From: Lachnospiraceae bacterium
Lineage (GTDB): Bacteria; Bacillota; Clostridia; Lachnospirales; Lachnospiraceae
DNA length: 64,000 nucleotides
Assembly: GCA_029071325.1 (NCBI GenBank)
Contig: JAIEAP010000020.1
Coordinates: 1-64,000, forward strand
Direction of reading: 5' to 3'
Position numbers and translations under genes: made by a program
Part shown: positions 7,757 to 16,630 of the stretch, one piece after another
Position numbering within the stretch: position 1 is the first letter of the stretch
Layout of the letters: every line of letters starts with the position of its first letter
The notes under the pieces: model-generated
Database searches by the model: none
Seen by the model: the letters and a program-made list of their open reading frames with translations, nothing else
What the model was told of the DNA's origin: nothing

Positions 7757-10684
7757 TCAGGGTTCTGCCACCACCTCATGAAAGCCGCTTTTCGGCAGCC
7801 GGTAAAATGGCAGCAGGCGCTCCTCATTGACCTCATATTCCTCAAACCGTCCGCCTCTATATTTGCGCAGGGATAACTGACTGATATACTTTACACCCTC
7901 GATCCGTTTCAAGGCATTCGTAATCTGATTTTTGTCCGGAAGAATACCAATTTCCCAGCCGTCACCATAAAAGTTCCCATACAACGGATTCAGGAAACGT
8001 TCCAATTCTTCCCTCACCCTTTTTGTTGTGGCAAAGATCTCTTTACTCTGTGTCAGTTCCAGAACCACCTTCACATCCAGCCGGATCAGATCCGGCATTA
8101 CGATATGGAAACGTCCCAGGTTTACAATGTTCTGATCCATGTGTGCCGACAGATAATCATAAATCCTCTTTCTGGTCCGTTCAAAGCTGTAGGAGCTTTC
8201 CCCATAATCCTTAGGAAGTACTACCAAAGTTATGGTTCCCTCCTTTGGGATGCCGTTTTCGTCATATCCCGCAAAACACTTTACTTTGCAGATATCCCGC
8301 ACAGCCTCCCGCGCCATATCTTCATAATCTTCCGCGGAAACGCAGCGTCTGCCATGGCGCAGCAACCCGGCGTTCCTTCTCACAGCCTCCAGCACAGTCT
8401 CCTCTCCAAGCCCGCATACGGTCATCATTGGATTATAGACACTATTGATAAAACCCACCGTCCGGTCAAGCCGATTGATCTCACCGATGGGAACATTTCC
8501 CTTTTCCCCCTGACAGTGACTGTATTTCACATGAATTTCAATTTCATTCTGTTCATTTTTTTCAACCGCATCCATATATTTTGGAAAAGTGAGCCTGCCC
8601 TCCCGCCTGTCTGCCGCATACTCTTTCCTGTTGCCGCTGTTCATGTCCAGTTCTTCCACTTCGGTCCACAGTTCCCACCTATCATCCGAATTATTCCTGT
8701 AATCTGCTTTGTTGCGTACCCGGATCTCCAGACTGCAGATATCACCATAAGAAAGTTGAACACTCTTTTCCTCTGCGTGGGGTGCAAGCCCAAAAGATTC
8801 TTCCACCGTCTCCACACCTAAAATACTGGTTGCATTGGGATAAATTCCTTCAATCTTCGGACAGTTCTTCGAATCAGCAGCCGGGTCCTGCCCGCTTCCT
8901 TTACTGAAACGGAGCCAGAACAACTCCTCCCCAAACAATACTTCCCGCTTACTGTCGCTGCGTCCATACCAGGAAACTATGCCAGTATGCGAAAACCCCT
9001 CCGTGCCGTCAGCAGGATGCAGCTCCGTCCATCCCTCTTCAGACAGATATTCCCACTTTATGTCTGTAAGATGCTCCTGCACACTGTCATGCATGACAAA
9101 CAGAAGCTTCAGCGGACCGCCCACCGGAGGCTGCCCCAAACCAAGATAGCAGGTCTTTTGTTTTTCTGTTCTTGCCCTGCATAATGGGAACGCAAATCCT
9201 TTTGTCCGCATCTCGTCCGCCTGATAGCTTACCAGTTCCATATTATCCTTCTGAAACATTGCCTGCGGATGAAGCGGACGCTCCTGATAGCTGTAGCTTA
9301 AGGAAAAATTGCCTATCACAGGGGCAATGTAGGCGCCCCTCGTCTTATATTCGTTATTCATATGTATGATTCTGGCACGAATGCAATATTTTTCTGCCGA
9401 ATTGACCAGTACACGCTGCATATCGTCCGGGCAGATAAACTCCATCTTTCTGCGCATACCCTTCATACCGTCTTCCATAGAAAAAATGTTTCCGTACCTG
9501 CCGGAAACCGACAGCCGCTTCCAGCCCAAGCCATTATAATACTCCCATATGACTTCGCGAATCGTGATATCGTACTCCTCCTCCGGCACAAACTCCTGTT
9601 TCCTCATAACCCGTTTCCAGGTCATCCTGACGCCCGATGCAATCTCTTCCAGAGGGATTCTGACAAAATCAAGGTCAAATTCTATGCTGATGCATGCTCC
9701 TGCCTTTCCCAAAACCTCTTCGCTGCCGATATAGCATTCATCATAGACAGACGGATTCTCACCAAATGCCAGACATTCTTCAATTTCCTGATCCGTCCCT
9801 TTTACATTTATAAAATCCGGCTTTCTCCCCAGACATTCTGTTACCAGAGATATTTCCTGAAAATATCGTCCGAAAAAAAATGCCGCATCCAATATTTCCA
9901 TGGAAATCACATACCTGGACGCAAACGCTTCCATAGGCGCGATTCCCTGTTCCCCGCCTTCCATCCGAAAACAGAGCTTTCCCTCTTCATACTTATAATC
10001 CGTGACGGTATGAAACGCTTCTCCTGCTCCATATAAGAGACGGATACGCGATGGGTCACAGAGCGCTTCCCTCAGATCTTCATTTTCTGTCCCTCTGTCT
10101 GCAGGCATAAAAGAAAGACGGACATCGGCATAGCTTGTGACTGCAAGCTCCTGTCCAAAACAAAAAAACAAATGATGACACTGCAGATTTTCGGTCCCCG
10201 CCTGAAACAAAAAGAACGACGGCGTAAGCTCTCTGCGATCATCAAACAGATCGTAAATTGCATCTTCTTTGGGATCTGCCAGGAAAATCCGCCGTATATT
10301 CATAGGACGGACCAGAACCTCCTCCTGAGTCTCAAACACAAGCTGCCCATCCTCCGTCTCCGCAAGAAGTCTTGTCTCCCTTGGCACCTGCGCCTCGCTG
10401 TAAATCCCCTCCGGCAGCCCAAATACCGCAAACCCTTCCGCCGGGCTTGCCGGATACAGCTTTGCCTTCACTCCGTCAAAAAAGGAAAACATGTCTCCCG
10501 CTGCAGTCAAATTAAATCTTTTAATATTGTCATACATCATATCAGCAAATATAGATACCAGTGCAGTTCCGGCATCCGGCTGTTTCTCATCATACCGCCA
10601 CTCCGGAACATACTGCTTCGCACATTCTCTCATATAGCTGATGATATCCTGCTTTGACATTTTCTCCATCTGCGGAATATCCAT
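7757..10684 (-). CDS. Large baseplate-wedge protein (Afp11-like, TIGR02243-type)
   Basis: A 975-residue protein matching the putative baseplate assembly family. Near the N-terminus it has YVPEWRYDEKQPDAGTALVSIFADM, and it carries the late core segment RHGRRCVSAEDYEDMAREAVRDICKVKCFAG followed by TITLVVLPKD. It is the largest structural gene in the operon, consistent with Afp11/T4 gp6 as main wedge component. Ribosome site AAAGGAG is seven bases before the ATG. It lies directly downstream of gp25, the usual order. Confidence 0.85.
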   Translation of the reverse strand: MDIPQMEKMSKQDIISYMRECAKQYVPEWRYDEKQPDAGTALVSIFADMMYDNIKRFNLTAAGDMFSFFDGVKAKLYPASPAEGFAVFGLPEGIYSEAQVPRETRLLAETEDGQLVFETQEEVLVRPMNIRRIFLADPKEDAIYDLFDDRRELTPSFFLFQAGTENLQCHHLFFCFGQELAVTSYADVRLSFMPADRGTENEDLREALCDPSRIRLLYGAGEAFHTVTDYKYEEGKLCFRMEGGEQGIAPMEAFASRYVISMEILDAAFFFGRYFQEISLVTECLGRKPDFINVKGTDQEIEECLAFGENPSVYDECYIGSEEVLGKAGACISIEFDLDFVRIPLEEIASGVRMTWKRVMRKQEFVPEEEYDITIREVIWEYYNGLGWKRLSVSGRYGNIFSMEDGMKGMRRKMEFICPDDMQRVLVNSAEKYCIRARIIHMNNEYKTRGAYIAPVIGNFSLSYSYQERPLHPQAMFQKDNMELVSYQADEMRTKGFAFPLCRARTEKQKTCYLGLGQPPVGGPLKLLFVMHDSVQEHLTDIKWEYLSEEGWTELHPADGTEGFSHTGIVSWYGRSDSKREVLFGEELFWLRFSKGSGQDPAADSKNCPKIEGIYPNATSILGVETVEESFGLAPHAEEKSVQLSYGDICSLEIRVRNKADYRNNSDDRWELWTEVEELDMNSGNRKEYAADRREGRLTFPKYMDAVEKNEQNEIEIHVKYSHCQGEKGNVPIGEINRLDRTVGFINSVYNPMMTVCGLGEETVLEAVRRNAGLLRHGRRCVSAEDYEDMAREAVRDICKVKCFAGYDENGIPKEGTITLVVLPKDYGESSYSFERTRKRIYDYLSAHMDQNIVNLGRFHIVMPDLIRLDVKVVLELTQSKEIFATTKRVREELERFLNPLYGNFYGDGWEIGILPDKNQITNALKRIEGVKYISQLSLRKYRGGRFEEYEVNEERLLPFYRLPKSGFHEVVAEP

Positions 10685-10698
10685 AGCTGCTCCTTTCT

Positions 10699-11112
10699 CT
10701 ACTCCCCTTCATTAATATAAAAAGGATATACCATGTTATATGGATTGTTGGTAGAACGAATGATATAGCTGACATAAATCATCAGGACTCCCTCATCTAT
10801 CCGTTCATCGCTGATTTCTGCCTGAATATCCGTAATCCTTGGTTCCCAGCGGATCAGCGCATGTTCCACTTCTGTTTTCATGGAATACAGTGTTGTATAA
10901 TCCGGAGATTCAAAGGCATAATCCTGTATTCTGCATCCAAACTCCGGATGCATCGGCAGTTCTCCCTGCCTTGTTCCGATAATGATCCGAATGGATTCCT
11001 CTATGCTGTCTTCATCTGAGGACATTTTTATCCGTCCGGTAGCTCCGTCAATCTCCACCGGGAATTTCCAGCCTGTTCCAAGAAATGCTTTTCCCATGCC
11101 TCTTTGCTCCAT
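10699..11112 (-). CDS. gp25-like baseplate wedge protein (GPW/gp25, Afp9-like)
   Basis: A 137-residue protein of the T4 gp25/GPW lysozyme-like fold family without lysozyme activity. Motifs typical of the family are SIEESIRIIIGTRQGELPMHPEFG (about 36-59) and the conserved EPRITDI segment (about 94-100). gp25 seeds sheath assembly on the wedge in contractile tails. It lies between the spike gene and the large wedge gene. No separate PAAR tip gene lies in the nine-base gap upstream. Confidence 0.9.
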   Translation of the reverse strand: MEQRGMGKAFLGTGWKFPVEIDGATGRIKMSSDEDSIEESIRIIIGTRQGELPMHPEFGCRIQDYAFESPDYTTLYSMKTEVEHALIRWEPRITDIQAEISDERIDEGVLMIYVSYIIRSTNNPYNMVYPFYINEGE

Positions 11113-11120
11113 GCTGCCTC

Positions 11121-11900
11121 CTAATTGATCTTAACCATACTGCCCTTTAGCTGCGCCACCCCGGACGCCTGCAGCCCCAGTTCTCCGTCCGCATCTATTT
11201 TCACGCTGGTTCCCTGAGCGGAAAACGACTGTCCTTTCAGCGTCAGCTTCTGCTGCGCATCCGCCTCAATTGTTCCGCAGGTAAACTTGATGTTTTCCGC
11301 ATCTGCTTTCATGACTTCCTTGGTCCCTATCGTAAGGGAAATCTCTTTCTCTGCTTTAAGAGCTACGGTTCCGTTTTTACAGTCCATAGCCAGACTGTTT
11401 TTCTTTTCCTTATCCTGCACATGGATGGCTTCATTCTCATCATCCAACAATATTTCCAGACCTTTGGGCGTATTTACCGTGATCTTTTCCTTTCCCTCCG
11501 TCTCCGTAAAGGTAATCTTATGCCCTCCTTTGGTCACAACAGCCTTTGTCTCATTCCTCTCACTTGCCACACCCTCCGGCAGTTTGTCCTTCCCATTCCA
11601 CAGACAGCCAAGTACCACCGGCATATTCATGTTGCCATGAATAAAACCCACAAGAACCTCCGTACCGATCTCCGGCAGCCAGTAATTGCCGAATCCGTCT
11701 CCACCGTAGCCCGTCATAACTCTCACCCAGTCAGATGTCTTCTTATTCTTCTCACCCATAAGGTACTCCACTTTAATCATACCCTTATGCTGCTCGTCCC
11801 AGATGTCCTTCACAATTGCATTCAGCAGCCCCGGAGCCGTCACCTCAGGGTACGTCTTATCCCCCGCTTTATCAGCCAATAACTCGTCGTAAAAATTCAA
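11121..11900 (-). CDS. gp5/VgrG-like spike, OB-fold plus beta-helix
   Basis: A 259-residue protein. Residues about 25-110 form the OB-fold of phage spikes (LLNAIVKDIWDEQHKGMIKVEY, then WLPEIGTEVLVGFIHGN and PVVLGCLWNG). From about 120 to the end there are short beta repeats (TFTETEGKEKITVNTPKG, AEKEISLTIGTK, KLTLKGQSFSAQGTSVKID) expected of a trimeric beta-helical needle. It forms the lower half of the hub; in Afp8 and VgrG this domain is fused to the gp27-like part. Here the two are separate genes joined by an ATGA overlap at 11897-11900. Confidence 0.9.
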   Translation of the reverse strand: MNFYDELLADKAGDKTYPEVTAPGLLNAIVKDIWDEQHKGMIKVEYLMGEKNKKTSDWVRVMTGYGGDGFGNYWLPEIGTEVLVGFIHGNMNMPVVLGCLWNGKDKLPEGVASERNETKAVVTKGGHKITFTETEGKEKITVNTPKGLEILLDDENEAIHVQDKEKKNSLAMDCKNGTVALKAEKEISLTIGTKEVMKADAENIKFTCGTIEADAQQKLTLKGQSFSAQGTSVKIDADGELGLQASGVAQLKGSMVKIN

Positions 11901-12964
11901 CGCTTCCAGCCTCCCACTTCAAAAGATGTCCGGTAACCTTCACTGCCAAAAGAATGCTTTGCCTCTATGATGTCATATGTCCCATCGATCAGCTTATGAT
12001 CTCCCTTTTTGATCTTCACCCTGCCTCCCGCCTGAATTTCTGGAATGCCGATACATACTCCGCTTGCCTGTCTCGCTTTTTTTTGCATCTCATCAGCCGT
12101 ATGCTCCGCAATTTTTTTTGCATCGCTGTTGTCCTCTATGGCAGCATCCATTTGGGTAGTTTCACTCTGTACCAGCGACTTCTGTTTGTCGTCCGCCTTG
12201 ATCTTTACTTCTGCGGCTACCTCTTCTTTATTATCTGTGTCCTGCCCTATGACCTTTACAACAGCATCCTGGAAAGACGCCCTTCTCTGAAAGGAAATCA
12301 AATCCTTTGCCCACTCCATCTCCACTGTATCAAACAACTCTGCCGATGTATTTTTAAAGTAGAGCTTTCCGGCATGTACAAAGAAGTCTCTGTTCCCTTT
12401 CCGGCACAGTTCCTCCATAATGAAATCATAATCGCTGCCATTTTGAATGATACAATCTGCCTCAAGCTTCTCCGTCACGTCCACATCCGTTGACTTATAG
12501 GCAGTCTTATACTTTTTCACCACAGCTTGAAATGCATCGGAATAACTCTTTACCTGATGCGAGATGTTGCTCATCTTGCTCCCCATCATCACCTTGCGGA
12601 CATCCACCGCCGTCACCCGGACGGAAGGGTTTTCGGAAAGATCATAGGTAATCTCATCCACATACCCATAGAACATGGAAGTCAGGCAAGAGCCATATCC
12701 CATTTCAACCTCAATCAACTCTCCCAGAATGAAATCCGAACTGACATCGCTGACAAAGCTGCGCGCCTCCAGATCATACACATTGGTCAATTTGATCACC
12801 GCCGCGCTTGCCGCAGTCTGTGACAGCGTCACCTCTACAGATTCCACTGCGTAATCGCTTTTTTCCATCAGATTAAATGCCCCACTCTTTACTTTCATTG
12901 CAGGCACCATGAAATCCTTATATTTTGTCGCCAGACTCGACATAGAAACTGTTGCCATTTCCAT
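11897..12964 (-). CDS. gp27-like hub protein (upper half of split VgrG/Afp8)
   Basis: A 355-residue protein of the phage late-control gene D/gp27 family. It shows two barrel-like beta domains: VESVEVTLSQTAASAAVIKL, then GYVDEITYDLSEN, with GSDYDFIMEELCRKGNRDFF and FVHAGKLYFKN around 165-190. The C-terminus (IPEIQAGGRVKIKKGD) resembles the gp27-to-gp5 transition. gp27-like rings join the tube to the spike. The start could be the ATG at 12964 or the next in-frame ATG two codons later; AGGAGAGGG precedes both. The gene ends in a four-base overlap with the gp5-like gene. Confidence 0.85.
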   Translation of the reverse strand: MEMATVSMSSLATKYKDFMVPAMKVKSGAFNLMEKSDYAVESVEVTLSQTAASAAVIKLTNVYDLEARSFVSDVSSDFILGELIEVEMGYGSCLTSMFYGYVDEITYDLSENPSVRVTAVDVRKVMMGSKMSNISHQVKSYSDAFQAVVKKYKTAYKSTDVDVTEKLEADCIIQNGSDYDFIMEELCRKGNRDFFVHAGKLYFKNTSAELFDTVEMEWAKDLISFQRRASFQDAVVKVIGQDTDNKEEVAAEVKIKADDKQKSLVQSETTQMDAAIEDNSDAKKIAEHTADEMQKKARQASGVCIGIPEIQAGGRVKIKKGDHKLIDGTYDIIEAKHSFGSEGYRTSFEVGGWKR

Positions 12965-12997
12965 CCCTCTCCTTAACCGTTATCTGTGAATGCTTTC

Positions 12998-13660
12998 TCA
13001 GAGCGCCGGAAGCTTCACTACCTGCCCCGGCCTGACATCCAATGGATTTAATATCCCGTTTTCCCGGGCAATTACTTTCCACATATCCGGATCTCCATAC
13101 TCCATATTTGCAAGATCCCACAATCCCACTCCCTGACGGATTGTGCGGTATTTGGTGCGGTCCGGAGATTCAAAGGGAGACTTCCTTTTGGTATCCTTGA
13201 GCGACATCAGCGATTTAAAGGTCAGGCTCACCTTTGCCCGAACCGGCATTCCACTCTCTGTAAACATCGTATAGGTATGGTTGACTTTCGTCACAACTCC
13301 CTGAAAATTCAGCGATCCCCACTTGAACGTAACCTTGGGCGGGCGATGCAGTTTTCCGTCAATGGAAGTCACTTCCGCAATCTGCTTTGTAATTTCAGAG
13401 ACATCTTTGGAACTGCCGGATTTGCCAAAAGGATTCAAAGATGTTGACTTCGCAACATAAGTGTCAAGAAAAAGATTCAGTGACAGTTCCGTCGCATCGC
13501 CAGAAATATACTGGACAATCGGTCCATCCAGTCCCGGCACTTTCTTTTCCGAATAACTTGCGCCGTCCGTAAGCTGATATTCCGAAGGGTTAAACAATAC
13601 CTCTATCGTTTTTGATCCCACTTCTTTTTCAATTTCCAGTTTTGCCTTTGTAAGTCCCAA
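12998..13660 (-). CDS. LysM-containing baseplate protein (Afp7-like, T4 gp53-like)
   Basis: A 220-residue protein with the eCIS signature EVLFNPSEYQLTDGASYSEKK near the N-terminus and a C-terminal LysM-like domain (TIRQGVGLWDLANMEYGDP, then VIARENGILNPLDVRPGQVVKLP). In contractile tails the LysM domain clamps wedges to the hub or sheath, as in T4 gp53; it is not a peptidoglycan hydrolase here. It lies between the coiled-coil gene and the gp27-like hub, the expected slot. Confidence 0.9.
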   Translation of the reverse strand: MGLTKAKLEIEKEVGSKTIEVLFNPSEYQLTDGASYSEKKVPGLDGPIVQYISGDATELSLNLFLDTYVAKSTSLNPFGKSGSSKDVSEITKQIAEVTSIDGKLHRPPKVTFKWGSLNFQGVVTKVNHTYTMFTESGMPVRAKVSLTFKSLMSLKDTKRKSPFESPDRTKYRTIRQGVGLWDLANMEYGDPDMWKVIARENGILNPLDVRPGQVVKLPAL

Positions 13661-13704
13661 AGAAATCCCTCTCTTTCCAGATTAAGTATGAAGTAACAGG
13701 AAAC

Positions 13705-15921
13705 TTATACCAGTCCTCTGCGCAACTTCTCCACATGAAGTTCCTCATACAGCTGTCTCTTTACCTTGTCCGCCAGATCCCTCACATCTTCCTTCGCCCT
13801 TGCCGTAGTCTCCAACTTCCTTAACTGCACTTCCACTTCCTGCAGCTTTTTATCAATCTGTTCCTGCGCTGATCTAAGCTGATGGGTTTCCTCCTGCATA
13901 CGCATTTTATCTCTTTGCTGTTCCGCTTCTGAATCCCCGGCATTTTGTATGGAATACTGCAGCTCCCATGTCCGGTCGCCGTTTCTCCTAACGCCCGTAA
14001 ATCCGGTGCCAGTGTCCCAGATGTCTTCATAGCCAGTGCTGCTGTGCGCACTCCCTCTATGTACAGACATCTGCAACCGATCCTGCCTTCCGATGCTATA
14101 GGGGGCTCTTTCTTCCAGATATATCATTGCATCCTGAGAGAGTACTTTATTCTCAAACGATCGGATAATCTTCTGGATTCTCTTATTTCTCTGCTCCTCG
14201 AATTCCCGGATACGAAGCACAAGCCGAGGATACGCTGCCGCGGGCCGCCGGCCGCCCCATTCTTGTTCCATAACCATGCGTCTGTCCTCCCGCAGCACAC
14301 GGTCGGAAAGCTGCTTATCCTCCCGAAGTACATGATCCAAAATCTGCATATCTTCCCGCCGCACACGCTCGGAAATCTGCTTATCTTCCCGCCACACATG
14401 GTCCAAAAGCTGCTTATTTTCGGTATAACCGGACAAAATATCCGCATCTGTCCATCCCTGTCTATGTTCCAGATAAAAGAACAGCGCCTTTCCCCACTCC
14501 CGTATTTCTTCATATGATATCTCTGCAGTTTTCTCCCCATCAATCTGTGCGGATTCCCTCACAGGCTCCTTCCCCGCAATTTGCAAAAGCATGTCTTTCA
14601 CTTCCTGCACTTCTTTCCCGGCAGCCTGCAAAAACGGTTGGTCTGACTCTAGAACCTCCTGGTATTCTTTCTGATATTTCAAAAAAATCTGCGCTTCCCG
14701 ACGCTCTATCTGCTCTTTCTGCAGCTTTAGTTCTGACTCTATGCGTTCTGTGATCCAGGATATTTTTGCTCCTGATGACATTTCGTTTTCCTCAGCAGAC
14801 TTTTTCTCCAATCCTTCCCTCAGAAATTCCGCCATATCGGCAATCGTCTCAAACTTTTCTGTTCTCAGCATAGAAACCGTCTGTTCCCGGAAATCTTTCA
14901 TAACCTCCCGAAAGTATTGTTCCTCAAGCTGTACCAGTTTTTCTGAAAAAGTAATAAAAAAATCCTCGCCATCTTTGGCCGCCGCGCCCTGGGTCCATTC
15001 CTTTTGTTCCACAAACTTCTCCATCTGTGTCCAAATCTGACGAACCTTCTCTGACTCCTGCTCCTCAATGTAAGAGAGCATTTTTTCCTTCTTTTCCTTC
15101 CATATCACAAGCTGCCTGTCCGCATCCTCCAACCCTGCTGCCTGACGATAAAACAGGCAAAATTCTTTCTGCCCGAGTCTGTCGGCTGCCTCAGCAAACG
15201 CTCTGCCGGCAGGCTGCCCCTTAAGAAGCTGCGCACTTTTCCTTAATCCGGTCTTTTCCAGTCTTTTGATTATTTTGCTGCATTGCTCTTCGTTACAGTT
15301 TTCCAGAAAAGAAAGAAATGTCTCTTTTTCCTGCCAGATAAATCTCTCTGACAACTGCCAGTATTCTTTTTCTGACAGGTCGTACAGCATCTCTTTTTCC
15401 AGAGTACGCATAGCCTGTACCGTATGTTCTGCCAGAAATTCTTTCATATCGGAAGAAAAAAGGGAAAACAACCGATATCTGTCCCTCTGCTGTTCAATAA
15501 TCTGATCATCCTTATGCCAGTTCCGATAACGCCTGCCATCTACTTCTGCCTGTGTCAGCAGATCCACATATCGGCTCACTTTCCGAAACATTATAAAATC
15601 ACAGCATTTTAACTGCATGAGATAATATTTCTCCATGCGCCGCAAGCTGTTTCCCATCTGTTCCCGAACGAGCGCCGTCTTGACCGGATATCCCTCCAGT
15701 CCCATCCGCATCATTCGGTTTTTAAGCACAAGACTGATAAGCAATTGTAACTGCCCGGGCTGGCCGGATGCCTGCCCTGCTCCCCCATCCAGATAAATCA
15801 GCTGAATATTCTTGTATTCAGATGACTCCGCCGGAACATACTTATCCCACAATTTCTGCAGCATATCCTGCTTAATATGAAGATGTATTCTGGGTGAAAA
15901 TTCCTCTCTTAACCTTAACAT
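13705..15921 (-). CDS. Large coiled-coil protein in the operon, unknown role (tape-measure or scaffold candidate)
   Basis: A 738-residue protein, highly charged and rich in Glu, Gln, Lys and Arg, predicted by eye to be almost entirely helical. There is no signal peptide or hydrophobic segment. A four-unit 11-residue (hendecad) repeat of the form DHVxREDxQL sits near residues 505-548, and a long heptad-like coiled coil occupies the last 70 residues. The N-terminal 120 residues are more globular. No other tape-measure candidate is present, and 738 residues at 1.5 angstrom per residue would span about 110 nm, a plausible tail length. However, it lacks the hydrophobic segments common in phage tape measures and could be a chaperone or cargo. 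It lies between the second tube gene and the LysM gene. Confidence 0.65.
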   Translation of the reverse strand: MLRLREEFSPRIHLHIKQDMLQKLWDKYVPAESSEYKNIQLIYLDGGAGQASGQPGQLQLLISLVLKNRMMRMGLEGYPVKTALVREQMGNSLRRMEKYYLMQLKCCDFIMFRKVSRYVDLLTQAEVDGRRYRNWHKDDQIIEQQRDRYRLFSLFSSDMKEFLAEHTVQAMRTLEKEMLYDLSEKEYWQLSERFIWQEKETFLSFLENCNEEQCSKIIKRLEKTGLRKSAQLLKGQPAGRAFAEAADRLGQKEFCLFYRQAAGLEDADRQLVIWKEKKEKMLSYIEEQESEKVRQIWTQMEKFVEQKEWTQGAAAKDGEDFFITFSEKLVQLEEQYFREVMKDFREQTVSMLRTEKFETIADMAEFLREGLEKKSAEENEMSSGAKISWITERIESELKLQKEQIERREAQIFLKYQKEYQEVLESDQPFLQAAGKEVQEVKDMLLQIAGKEPVRESAQIDGEKTAEISYEEIREWGKALFFYLEHRQGWTDADILSGYTENKQLLDHVWREDKQISERVRREDMQILDHVLREDKQLSDRVLREDRRMVMEQEWGGRRPAAAYPRLVLRIREFEEQRNKRIQKIIRSFENKVLSQDAMIYLEERAPYSIGRQDRLQMSVHRGSAHSSTGYEDIWDTGTGFTGVRRNGDRTWELQYSIQNAGDSEAEQQRDKMRMQEETHQLRSAQEQIDKKLQEVEVQLRKLETTARAKEDVRDLADKVKRQLYEELHVEKLRRGLV
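14278..14409 (-). repeat. Four tandem 33-bp units encoding a hendecad coiled-coil repeat
   Basis: Four adjacent in-frame 33-bp units inside the 738-residue gene encode 11-residue repeats (LLDHVWREDKQ, ISERVRREDMQ, ILDHVLREDKQ, LSDRVLREDRR). Eleven-residue periodicity is typical of right-handed or straight coiled-coil stalks. The DNA repeats are imperfect, suggesting an old or selected array. Confidence 0.8.
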
Positions 15922-15964
15922 TCGACTACCTTGAAAAACCTCAGAAAACTTAACCGTATATGTC

Positions 15965-16411
15965 TTATATATTTATCCCAATCTTATTGATGGTCTCCGA
16001 CAAGCCATTGTGAGAGATTTCTACTTTCTTGATCAGCAAGCCGCTGCTTACCGCATCCAGCGTGTCAATTTCCCATTTCGTGACTATCCCCCAATCCGCC
16101 TGATAAGTTGCCGTAGGAATTGATCCCGATTCCGGCATGACCATAATGACAATGCCTTTTTTCAGCTCATACCCGGCCGTCAGAGTGGTTCGCATCAATT
16201 CTCCGCTGGCAATCCCATATTCCAGGACCAGCTTATCCAGTGATTGCCTTGGCTTCGGGAGGTAATGAATCCGGTCGTTGACTCCTCCCTCCGAAACAGC
16301 CTCAAATTCCATCGTAGCAGATAAATTGGATACTTTGGAAAACCCCAGAGGCATCCCGTCCAGTATCACTGTAAACTTTGTGCGTTTTGCAAGATTATCC
16401 TGCTGTGCCAT
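15965..16411 (-). CDS. Second tail tube protein (gp19-like, Afp5-like)
   Basis: A 148-residue protein of the T4 gp19 tube family (FTVILDGMPLGFSKVSNLSA at the N-terminus, SSGLLIKKVEISHNGLSE at the C-terminus). It is about the size of the main tube protein but divergent from it. eCIS loci usually encode two or more tube proteins, one of which caps the baseplate end. Ribosome site AGGAGAA lies upstream of the ATG at 16411. Confidence 0.9.
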   Translation of the reverse strand: MAQQDNLAKRTKFTVILDGMPLGFSKVSNLSATMEFEAVSEGGVNDRIHYLPKPRQSLDKLVLEYGIASGELMRTTLTAGYELKKGIVIMVMPESGSIPTATYQADWGIVTKWEIDTLDAVSSGLLIKKVEISHNGLSETINKIGINI

Positions 16412-16423
16412 CTCTGTTCTCCT

Positions 16424-16609
16424 CTATATCCTGAAAATATCTCTTTCAGCCGGCTCCCGGCTGACTTTCCTATTTATATCCGAAATTTCTTTGCACCATC
16501 GGAGCCTCTCGCTGTGCGTAAGCTTCAAAATATCATCCCTGTCCCAATGCACATAATATGCAACAAACGCCGCTTCCTTATAAATTTTGTCTGCCGGGTA
16601 TAAACTTAT
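16424..16609 (-). CDS. Small eCIS protein in the -1 frame, no canonical start codon
   Basis: An open frame of 61 residues ending in TAG at 16424-16426 encodes a compact helical protein with motif IYKEAAFVAYYVHWDRDDIL followed by THSERLRWCKEI. It resembles the small proteins found in this slot of other eCIS loci (I believe catalogued as DUF6760). The frame is open only from a TGA just upstream of the slippery site, and contains no ATG, GTG or TTG before the GTG inside the conserved VHW segment. Possible expression routes are an ATA start overlapping the upstream TAA (16607-16609) or, better supported, -1 frameshifting from the upstream gene to give a fusion of about 183 residues. The given coordinates use the ATA position. 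Confidence 0.75.
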   Translation of the reverse strand: MSLYPADKIYKEAAFVAYYVHWDRDDILKLTHSERLRWCKEISDINRKVSREPAERDIFRI

Positions 16610-16630
16610 AGCCCGGCTTCCATAAAATTT
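16593..16630 (-). promoter_or_regulatory. Programmed -1 ribosomal frameshift signal
   Basis: Slippery heptamer A AAT TTT, in phase with the 122-residue gene, lies at 16624-16630. After a 6-nt spacer (ATGGAA) comes a hairpin at 16593-16617 with a perfect 6-bp stem (GCCGGG/CCCGGC), extended inside by TATA/TATA pairs past one bulged C. Slippage by -1 reads TAT GGA AGC and continues into the small eCIS frame. The arrangement of heptamer, 5-8 nt spacer and stable stem matches known -1 signals. Its position, near the 3' end of a tail-assembly-like gene, matches phage lambda G/GT. Confidence 0.75.

Noticed and set aside
14278..14409. CRISPR-like repeats
   Set aside because: The 33-bp units are contiguous, in frame and encode a hendecad coiled coil; there are no spacers. 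No CRISPR array is seen anywhere in the window.
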